Of a stretch of DNA of 64,000 nt, positions 23,301 to 35,300 are shown piece after piece. Source of the DNA: Blastobasis lacticolella. Taxonomy: Eukaryota > Arthropoda > Insecta > Lepidoptera > Blastobasidae. Below the pieces are notes generated by a model. That model searched no databases. It was not told the origin of the DNA and saw only the letters and a program-made list of their open reading frames with translations. The stretch covers positions 2,242,001 through 2,306,000 of the forward strand of contig LR990056.1 in assembly GCA_905147135.1 (NCBI GenBank). The letters are read 5' to 3'. The translations under genes and the position numbers were made by a program. Position 1 is the first letter of the stretch, and each line of letters begins with the position of its first letter.

Positions 23301-26300
23301 GAATGGCCGCCACTCGGCCCGAGTCGTGCCGTCGAGACTCTGTCAGCACGCCCCACCAGAGGGCGCACTCCCACTTCCGTTTTCTTCGTCATGAGTCCGT
23401 ACTATTGACCACATGAGTCCGTACTAATGACCGCATCCGTCATATATTACTTCCATGCTCTTTGTAAAATTAGCATTATAAGTACGAGTATTGGTAGGTA
23501 CTCTAAAAGATTGAAACTAGTAATTAGTAAAAAATACTGTATTTCCGGTTCAGTATTTCAAAATCCGGCCGTGTGGTGTCTGGCAGAGTAGAATAGCACC
23601 AACCCCTTACTCTCATGGGTGTCGTACAAGGCGACTAATGTTTTCGAGGCAAAAAAACAAGGGTCTCCGTAGTCTGGAAAATGGGCAGCAGCATTTTCCA
23701 TTGTTATATTTAAACACTGCGATCTCCAACCCGCCTGCCAAGCGTGGAGATTATTGCAATAACCTCCCCTTTCGTGGGAGAGGCCCTAAGTCCTGCAGTG
23801 TACTGTTTCGGGCTGTGATGATGATGATGATGATTTCAAAATAAGAATGAAGCGTATATATTCATTTACCCAAACAATCCATAGGTCCAAGGCTGAAGGG
23901 CACGAAGGCGTTAGGATCTCTCGTCATCGCTTCCTCGGGGAGGAACCGCCCCGGCCTGGCCTGGTCAGGCCGGGGCCAGTAGCGAGGGTCGCGGTGGAGG
24001 GCGTGGATTGGCAGCGTCACCTTCGTGCCTCGGGGGAGGGTGATCGCGCCTGGAACATTGCAGCAATAAGTACCTGTACGACTCGTGTCAAGTACCACCA
24101 GTACTCAACATTTTCCGTGATTGTGTCCTGGTTTGAACGGAGGTAGGCAGCGTAAATAACTTATTTTATACCTATTTAACTTATATATGTCGTCGCGTGA
24201 AGGAAAGGGGTGTATCAGGATCATTGTCATCGGGGTGGTGATATCAGTATTAGGTCGTATTCGTCCAGATAAATTAAAGAAAAGGTTCACATTTACTCCA
24301 CTGTATTTATTCCATTTCATTTTTGCACATCACTTATAATTTCACTAGAATTCAGAGCGGTATTACAAATGTAGGCAGTTGAGATAATTTACTTTCTTAT
24401 TTCAAAGGTGATTTTAAAATTACTTTATTTTTAAACGTAAATAACACTTTCTATTAACAAACTTCAAACGTAAACAAACGAAATGTGGAGACAGTTTCAA
24501 GACGCGTCACTCCTCGGCGGCGGTCGCGCCAAGAATGGCCGCCACTCGGCCGGTCTCGGCCCGAGTCGTGCCGTCGAGACTCTGTCAGCACGCCCCACCA
24601 GAGGGCGCACTCCCACTTCCGTTTTCATCGTCATGAGTCCGTACTATTGACCACATGAGTCCATACTATTGACCGTGATCCGTCACGGCCGTCCTGCTGT
24701 ACACACGTCCTCGTGTGTAATCTGAAACATGAAAACCATAGCACAGTACTATATTCGCTCGGTCACTTCTGACCACAACACATCACCCAAATAAGTCTTA
24801 TGAATCATGTGATTGGATCTATCACGACTGCATTAACCCACCAATTCTTCACATAAAACATACGTCCATTATCATTGATCATACTAAACTTCTGTAGATT
24901 GAGAGATAACAACATCATCTTGTACATAAAATATTCTTTATAAGTTGCGGACATAAATTCAGCTACGACTTCAGTTCATTAGAGAGGCGTAACAAGGTAT
25001 AACACCAGACGGTTCATAAACCGTATCACAATTACCACCAATGAAGAAGGTTTAATCATCGTCACCAGTGTTTTCCCCTTGATGCTCTTGTTGAGTGGGA
25101 AACAAGCCCCAATCACAGAGCTCGCGTATCGTCCCCGACGTCCATTACTGTAGGTACTTAGATTCACAACAAATATGTGACATACCTACATCAAATTTTC
25201 AGTACTCAGCAAAAGACCCAATGTTACTTCGAGTGGGATTGAAACACTCCTTCATTAAATGCCATATGATTTTGGTCATCCGTCAGCGCCATCCTAATTT
25301 AAAAAGAATAAGTAATGTTACCATACAGGAGAAATGACACACAGGCGACGAACCACCACACGACGGACGCCATCAGTCGGGCCGCCACGCCATCAGGCCG
25401 CCACGCAACCAGGCCGCCACGCAACTGGACCTGTACACAAGTGAAATACCACACAGACTAGGTGCCACACAGGTTGGGTGTCACTCTGGTCAGTGCCACT
25501 CTAATCGTCAAACTATGAGTTTATTCATCATATATCCTGTGTCACGTCTACCAAAGCACGATACAGGTAAGATGTCACACACGGGTAAATTTCACAGAGG
25601 CAAAATGCCACACATAAAAATGCCACACCGGCGAAATGCCATACAGGTAGAATGCCTCACAGGCTAAATACCACACAGACTTAATGTCACACAGACTATG
25701 CCACACAGGCGAAATGCCAAACAGGCGGGATGCCACACAGGCGGGAGCCACACAGGCGGGAGCCACACAAGCGGGAGCCACACAAGCGGGAGCCACACAG
25801 GCGGGAGCCACACAGGCGGGAGCCACACAGGCGGGAGCCACACAGGCGGGAGCCACACAGGCGGGAGCCACACAGGCGGGAGCCACACAGACGGGAGCCA
25901 CACAGGCGGGAGCCACACAGGCGGGAGCCACACAGACGGGAGCCACACAGGCGGGACAAATAAATAGAAGCTGTCTATAGATTCTCAGCTCGTGGTCAAT
26001 CCTTCGACCAAATCTGTACTAAGTCAGTGATAGGTAACAGTCTATCTGCTATCATAACCCGGTCAATAACGGTCTACGAGTTACACAACAAGTAATCGTC
26101 ACAGATCCGAACAACTGTTTACGGTGTCATCTCTACAAAAACAACAAAATAAAATAAAATAAAAATAAACATTATTTCTACTGCCCAATATCAAAACTAA
26201 ATCAGAAGTTTAATAATAAGAAGTTCTCACGTCTATTTGATACGCCAGTTATAGGTAACAATAGTCCATTTGTTGCCACACCAAAACTAAACAAGCAATA

Positions 26301-29300
26301 ATCATCGTCATCGATTTTAACTGTTCGAACGAGTATACTCTATCTAGACTTTACGTTACGTTTAAGCTCCCATTTTGAAACCATTTAACAATGTTTGTAA
26401 TAACGAAGGCATCCCATATCAAGCCGCCTTCTAAAAAAATTACAAAATAAAATTTGCTATCTACAGCCTTTCGGGGCTCTTAGCCCAATGAGTCACACAC
26501 ATGACTCCCGGGTCACTCCAAGTCAGCCAAATAAATCTGGATGTTTGACCTCAACAACAATTCAGGTACTTAAAAACTTGTACTGGCAGAAGGATATGAA
26601 ATCTCACCATTGCTTACACTGTCTCATCTTACTGGCACAACAACAGAACTCAAAATAGTTACTTTATATCAGTAATCAAGGAAATTTCAGTACTCGAAGC
26701 TAAAAATAATTTATAAAACCGGCTATTGAACTATCACCAAAATATCTGGATTTTCTCATCATCGTTATCGTTCAACACTTTCTCACAAAGCTTAAAACAA
26801 CTACTTGCTATTAGCCACGCTCCCATAGCCTCCATCAGGCTGGTAAGCAACCATAAAACTCTCCCATAGGCTCCATTAGCCCACCATCACTGATAAAACA
26901 CGATCACCTTCATCCGATGATGCAACAAATTTTGAGAAAACAAAACGATCACATAAATCTCATAAAAACCTCGGCTCGATAGTCGTCACGTATTGGGTTA
27001 GCGTCTTAGATTGATCCGTCTAACAAAGTCTTTATCCAGGTCAAACTAAGTCACATTGACTTAGTACACATGGTTTTCGGTCGAACTAAATCACAGGTTT
27101 ATCTTTAGTTACTCAAAACATAATTCGAAATTATCTACCGTCAATCAGTTCACTTACTCGTGTTTACTTTTTTTTTTTTCGTTAAATAACCTGATACTAA
27201 TATAAAATTACGTTACTAACCAAACTACCTTTTTTTTTGTAGTATTAAAAGAAACGTATATCGGTGATCCCATTTTTACCGCGGATATCTTATCTCTCTA
27301 TTCTACAACATTGGGAAACTACGACCACAATAACAAACATTATACTGAAATATGGAAAATTTCGTTCGAATTTCTCCTGTTAAATGTAAACAAACACGCT
27401 AATAATTTTTCTCTTTTTTTTTCTCTCGATATATGTTTGCACCCTCCCGCTCGCATAGAAATCGCGGAGATCGCGGGGTCGTTATTGTATTTGCACATTT
27501 GAAGCCTATGTGAAGCCTATCCTATCTCTAAGACAACATCCTAAAGTACACCAGCTAATTGTTCCACAAACTCACTGCTACGGCATCCCTGCCACACTGT
27601 TATTATCAAATATTTACTTAATCAGCAATCTGGAACGACTTATGGTGACGGGGAACGACTTATGGTGACTAGAAAAGTCGAAGGCAAGAGACCAAGAGGC
27701 CGAAGTCCGAAGAGATGGGTGGACCAAATATCCGAACGATTCATCGAAACCGATGGAGACATGCAGTTTACTGAGGATGTCAGGATCCTCAGCAGTGAGG
27801 CAACGATCAAGAAGAAGAAGTCAGTCAGCAGCAGCACCACCATAACTATGCTTATGTACTCAATTTATAAAAATAATAGCACTATGCTTTCCAAGTATTT
27901 CTTATTCTTGTTTTCTGATAACTGACGCGATGTTGGTAATACGTAAAATCATAGCGCACCATGTTTCAAGATTGTAAAATAATCTTAGATTAAATAACAC
28001 TTTTTTTACTATAAACACTGTTTGACATTGGGACGGATTTAACATAATTCTTACTATTTTTGTTAAGTGATTTTTTTTCTTAGTAACTTTCTATCAGACA
28101 GCCTACATTAATTGACATAGGTACCCGCAAAAGCTAACATTTTTAAACTTAGCAGTAGTTTTTGACATTTTTACCAACAAATTGTAACACTGACGTAACT
28201 GACGTTGTTTATGTTTTGTTTACATTCTTTCTATTTGTAGTTTCACTAAAGATACAAATAAACCTGCCATTCTCTCTACTAAGGGTATCAATAGTGTTTC
28301 TGTCAGAATACTTTTCTTAATTGTCAAAGTAAATAACTCCTAAAATCCGCTAGGGAGCCTCTTCAGCACAGGTTTTTTACTAAATAATAATTATGTATAG
28401 GACTCACCAGATAGAGAGGAACTGTTAATATCACATCATTTATCAGTCATGTACACTCGCAGATTGTCTACCATCGTCGTCCCATGTTGAAACAATCACG
28501 TTGAGGCTACCAGTCCAGCGTTGCATTCCAATGTTGTTCTCGTAGGTGAAGCGAACCGTTGTGCACCATTGTTATGCAATAGAAGAAAATAATTGTATTA
28601 GTAAAACAAAAATAAAAAATTAATATACACCGTTTGTAATTGTTTGATTTTATTTAATCTGCAGAAATCTAAGCAATTAATTTACTTGTGGTGTCAAACC
28701 ACACTGCTAAATGAATCTAAATGTAAGCGTTTACTTTAAAGTCATTGAATAAACTTTAGCTGGCTAATTTAGAACTACCCAAATTATTTAATTAACTCAA
28801 TTTTATATTTAAAAAGGAAAATATTTTACATGAGTAATCTAAATTAAATTTAACAAAAACAAAGAAGCCATACCAAAGTGCCGTCCATAGTAAGTTTCAC
28901 TAGATTTTTAATAATGTTGTCGATATCCCAGTGGTGCTCTCGAAGGCCCGGGGTCTGCCTTGACCATGACCCATTTGGTACAGATGATCTGCTGTTTACT
29001 TTATGAATCCCCCAATCTTTCTGACGAAGTCTTTGTCTTATATCTCGGGGTGTTTGGACTCTTGGCTGCGCTTTGAACATGTTAAATCATTTTACATTTT
29101 AATGTAGGCAACTCAACTGGATCGAGTAATCACTTTTCTTTTATTATTACGCTTTCACGTAGCGTATCTGCATTTTCTTTGTTGCTTTACATCATACCAT
29201 CTCTTGGGCGTTGCGTTCGTCATCACCGCTTCTGATGTCGTCGCGTGAAGGAAAGGGGTGTATCAGGATCATTGTCATCGGGGTGGTGATATCAGTATTA

Positions 29301-32300
29301 GGTCGTATTCGTCCAGATAAATTAAAGAAAAGGTTCACATTTACTCCACTGTATTTATTCCATTTCATTTTTGCACATCACTTATAATTTCACTAGAATT
29401 CAGAGCGGTATTACAAATGTAGGCAGTTGAGATAATTTACTTTCTTATTTCAAAGGTGATTTTAAAATTACTTTATTTTTAAACGTAAATAACACTTTCT
29501 ATTAACAAACTTCAAACGTAAACAAACGAAATGTGGAGACAGTTTCAAGACGCGTCACTCCTCGGCGGCGGTCGCGCCAAGAATGGCCGCCACTCGGCCG
29601 GTCTCGGCCCGAGTCGTGCCGTCGAGACTCTGTCAGCACGCCCCACCAGAGGGCGCACTCCCACTTCCGTTTTCATCGTCATGAGTCCGTACTATTGACC
29701 ACATGAGTCCATACTATTGACCGTGATCCGTCATATAAATTAGTTAACACCAATTTTTTTTTTATGTCATATGCTAGGCAAACAGGCAAGCAGGCCACCT
29801 GATGAAAAGTGGTCGCCACTGCCTATAGACATTAGCAAAACCAAGAGTAGTTAGTCCCCATGCGGTTCGTAGATGACAGCGGTGACAGTTACCACTTACC
29901 ATCAGTTAGGTGGGCTGTCTGCTCGTTGAGGTGCATTAGTGAGGGGCAGTAACCATGTTGTTCCGCGAAACGTCACAAGATCTCCCTGCCACGCGCCCCC
30001 GCGTTCAGCCCCGAAACCACCGCGACACGCCGCCCCTCCCACCTACTTCATCGCAGGCGATGTATCTGTTGTGGTGTCGATCTAGGTTTTTTAATACTAC
30101 GCAGTGACAAACGAGCAGTCCACCCGATAGTAAGCGGTAACTGTCGCCCATAACATCTACGTTTCCTGGATTTAGGTTGCATGTAGGCACACCTTGTAAC
30201 ATCTTGGCAATGATATATAAATTTATCATTTAAATATAGATATATGAATTATTTATTTATCTAAGTATGTATATTCGTTCTTTATAAAAGATGCCTACTC
30301 CTACATAGTGTTTAATTAATTAATTATATTTCGTTAAAACACATTAACTTTGTCCTTTTTTACACGTATACTTTAATTTTAATTACGTATATATTTCATT
30401 TGTTTATTTATTTTATATATGCTGTGTACTTCATGCAGGTCTCCTTACCGTTCAAGATCCCACTGAAAATCAGCGCTGCAGCATTTGTTGTAGCTAATGC
30501 TGAGCTGGGGTCTTTTTTTGGCATCGCATTGGTCCATGATTTGTTGTGTTTGTGTGTTTGTACCTACTTTATTTTTGTTTAGTATTGAAGTGTTCTAAAA
30601 TTTTCATATTATGTAAACGCTTATGGATTTTTGTGATGTCAAAATAAATCATGTCTATGTCTAAAAAGACAGAACCTAGGTGCGTTGTCACTGTGAGGAC
30701 TAACATGAAATGCCTCGTGCCTGTAATTGCGCTGACTAAGTCCTTCAAGCCGGAACACAACAATGCAAGCACTGTCGCTTGACGGCAGAAATAGATAAGG
30801 CGGTGGTACTCACCCAGGCGGACTCGTCAGGCTTGACAGAGTCCTACCACCTGATCAACTACTTGACCTACTGGTCGCATATACGCACCATTGTTAATAG
30901 TGATCTTTTCACCAACGGTCCTCTGGATGAAGGCGGCTATTGGCAGGTATCTTAATACTTCATTATAAACTGCGTCGAGGTATTTCAACCGCTTCAATTC
31001 TGCTTCGGACACATCGCCATCTTCTGGTCCAAGGACTTCGATAATCTCGTTGTATACCGCATCCTGGTTAGAAAAAAAATGTCTCTCAAAACGCTACTCA
31101 AAATCCTGTGTAAGATACGTTTTGTAGAAAATGTTTATCTTAAAACTTTTGGTCTTTTGGTCAGACTATTAAAACCCTTAGACGCTGTCCTAATTGGCAA
31201 TGGTCGTGCGGCGGGCGGTTTAGAGGGGTCGGGCGAGCTCGTCGTACGATCATGGTCGCACGACAGTTGCCAATTACGACAGCCCCAGCTTTTGATCTGG
31301 GGCAATGAAGTGTCTGCAACACATCACGTCCGATAATGTCAGGTAGAGACAGCCTTCGTCCGACAATGCCAGGTAGTGCCAGACTCCGACCAACAATACG
31401 AGACAGTGACGGGCTTGGACAGTACCACAGACAACCAGATTACGTACAACCATTTACAACATCCGCCGCTAAAAAGAGATTCACCAAAAACCACCAGGCA
31501 CCTACCTAATTATTTTTTAGTTACCTGCCAATCCGGTAGGTGGGCTAGGAACAGCAATATAGCAGCTATAATCTTGGCGGATGCTTCTTGACTCTGAATC
31601 AATAATTTTACAGACGTATTAGACATTTTACTTTACCTGCAGACGTAAAATTCTATAGGTAGGTTGATACATAATACACATTTATTTAAAACAGCAACAT
31701 CTAAAAACCATCATCATCATCATCACAGCCCGTAACAGACCACTGCAGGACTTAGGGCCTCTCCCACGGAAGGGGAGGTTATTGCCATAATCTCCACGCT
31801 TGGCAGGCGGGTTGGAGATCGCAGTGTTTAAATATAACAATGGAAAATGCTGCTGCCCATTTTCCAGACTACGGAGACTCTTGATGATTTGCCTCGATAA
31901 CATTAATCGCCTTGTACGACACCCATGAGTGTAGAGGATTTGTGCTATTCTACTCTGCCGGACACCACACGGCCTAAAAAGCATAGTTACTTACAATTAA
32001 ATCAAAAACATACTAAAACTAATTAATCTAACCAAAATTAAAGGTAAATAATTTGTTCCAAGTCCCTAAATTGCGGAAAAGTGCTAAGAAGGCTGCTCTC
32101 GTTGCCCCGCTGGATAGCGAGGCTGATACGCTGACCCAAGTAGAGGCCAGAATTACTAATGCCAATCAGGCGCTGGGCTAGTTCCTGATATAAGGAACGT
32201 GAACCTGGTCCCCAAGGCCTAAGGGTTTCCACTTGTCGCCACAACAAGCATATTTCATACAATAGCTACATTACACAAGTGAAAATTTGTATATATGTAA

Positions 32301-35300
32301 AAAATGGTAAAATACCGGGGTATCACCAATACAATGTTGTTGTATTTGGTGTCGAGACCCTGGGTCCGTGGGGCCCTCTTTTTATACAGAGAACTTTCAA
32401 AGAAAATTGTCGTCATTACAGGTGACCGAAGAGCTACCTCGCGCAAATTGCTATTCAGATAAGCATCTTGGGTACGCTTCCACACGGCCCAATTTTTAAT
32501 ATTTTTATATTTGTTTTTTCTTTTATTGTACATACCTATTTAGTTTTTATGTCAGTGAAAATTCAAAAGAAAATGGCAAGATTACCGTGGTGAACATCGT
32601 TATAGTCTCCAAAATAATTTCTTCCTCGCTTAAAGCTTGCGACAATATTAGCTTATCCACAGCCGACATCGTTTCTACACCGTCGTCTTTCTCCAATGCC
32701 TTCTTCCTCTTCCGAGCAATATCTGTAGCCATGTCTATTAATAATGTCTTGAGATATCGCTCTTGCACGCCTCGGCCAGTCAGCCAGTACACTAAGGGTA
32801 TTCGAAGCCACCATTTGGTTATGTTAGTGAAGATGAAATCGTATATCCTGTAAAACAGAAAGTTAAACCTTCATCCACCCGTAAAACGAAGGGGTTGGTG
32901 CTATTTTTACAGACGTCAGAGAAGTTAATTCGTTAGCTGTGGCCGCCTAAACAATTCATGTTATGTGAGTGCGCACGACTCATCTGGCCGGCCCATCCAT
33001 ACATATTATAAAACAAAGTCGCTTCCCGCCGTCTGTCCCTATGTATCTATAAATAAATAAATAAATATAAATATTCGTGGACAAATTCACACAGCGCCAT
33101 CTAGCCCCAAACTAAGCAAAGCTTGTACTATGGGTGCTAGATAACTGATATACTACTTAAATACTTTTAAATACATATGTACTTATTATACATAGAACAC
33201 CCAGACCCGTAACAGAAATTAAAATCATCATTTCATCGTTAGCACCGCGCCTGACTCTGACTCTTCGATATTTTGGGTCAGTAGCTGGGCAAAAGTTATA
33301 AAAAAAACGAAAATAGAGTAAAAAATAATAATACGTACTCTTGAGTTTTCAAGACAACTTCGTCGAGTCTGTAAATATTTTGACTATCCTTTTTGTTAAG
33401 TCCCATGAGGGTTTCTGAAAAGTGGAATCGACACATTAATTTACTTGCTTGTAAGAATGGGTGTTTGGACGTTCGTTGCTGTGCTCCTTTACACAAAGCC
33501 TATAGGGATTTTGATAAAACGTATAGCTCAGAAAAGTCAGTGTATTTTATACAGGTGCATGCGTCATGGGCACGAGATCATGAACTTGAAAACCAAGGTT
33601 CCCATTTGGTAGCTATAGCTTCAGAACGGGAAAATTTGTTTCCATTACGTTGGTAGGCTAAGAAATGGACGAAAGGCTATGTATCTCCTTGCAAACCTTA
33701 ACCAAATCTGTGCAGCGGTTGGCTTAAAAACGTACCTACACACGTATTATAGTCTGATTATGATCTTACGGCAAACACACTGTGTAGTGCAACGAACGAC
33801 ATCGTAGTACACGTCGAACGTTTCACGTGGGTCCTTCTTGGTAAGTTGCAATGCCAACTCCCGGGCCTCCCGGTTGAAGATCTCGGAGAAATGGTGGACG
33901 GCCCCCTTACTGTACGATGGTGTCACGATCTTCCTATGCAGACGCCATGAGGAACCTGAAATAATTGAAAATCACGTCTTCAGCTTATAACTGAATAAAA
34001 CAGAAACTGACACATGCCACTGTTAAATAAAAAAATTATCATCTTGGCGTTAATGTCCAGATTGTGCTCTCGTGCACGAGGCCTGGGGTCCACGGTCATG
34101 ATCCAGAATTTGGCAGATCAGATACTTACAGTGGAGCAAATGCCATTTTTCCCTCAATGTAAGAGCATTGCCTTGCATTCAACTAATTTACATATACCAG
34201 AAAAGACTAATTAGTACATGGCCGCAGTGGATTTGGAACCCGGTACCTCTCGCTTGATCATGGTCATGGATCCCGGATCCTCGTGCGCGCGAGCACAACC
34301 GAGACATTTTTTTCTATATAACGTCATCCCCTTTTCTTGGACGGTAGGTACAGAGATCTCCCGCTTCTTCCATATACATTGTCTTTAGTATAATAAGGTA
34401 AATTTGTAAATAATGATAACATAGAGCTTGACCATTGCGCATTCCGTCAAAACGGTCTCCAGTCAGTCAACCTTGAAAAAGTACAACAGGAAAACACTGC
34501 AGACGATGTTTTTGGTCTGTGAGGTCTCAGATGGCCTAATATTTCACAACGTTTTTGATGCTATTGTTTTAACCTATTCTTGAAGGTTACCTACATCTGA
34601 AGCGTCGGTGGCCGAATGGACTCGTAAGCGAGAGGTACCGGGTTCGAATCCCACTGCTGCCATGTACTAATGACTCTTTCTGAGTTACGTACATTAGGTT
34701 GAATGCCTACCGATACTTTTACGGTGAGGGAAAACATTGTGATGAAACGTGCACATTCAGGGAACTGAATGTGTAGCCATGATCCAATCTGATCAGATTC
34801 CCCTGGTAGCAGGGTCACGGAGGTCAGATGGCAGTCGCTCCACTGAAATTATCTGATCTGCCAAATCCTGGATCATGGTCAAGGCGTACCCCGGGCGCTC
34901 GTGCACGAGAGCACAACTGGGACATTAACGCCGAGATGATTTTGTTACCTACAAGGGCATTGTGCATACAAGTAACATTACAATTGCTCAAGTTTACGTG
35001 AAAATAATAAATTTTATGATGTGACCGCGTCTAAATGGGCCATACGCACTGTACATATTTTTATTTTATGGTTGATGTTGAGTTTTTATCATCTCATCTT
35101 TACTCAGGGCAAAAACGTTGGATTTTTATCACAGAAAATTATTTTAGGCGTAAGTGTGTCATCATAATCACAGCCCATAACAGTCCAGTGCAGGACTTAG
35201 GGCCTCTCCCACGAGAGGGGAGGTAATTGCCATTATCTCCACGCTTGGCAGGCGGGTTGGAGATCGCAGTGTTATTAAATGCAATGGAAAACACTGCTGC

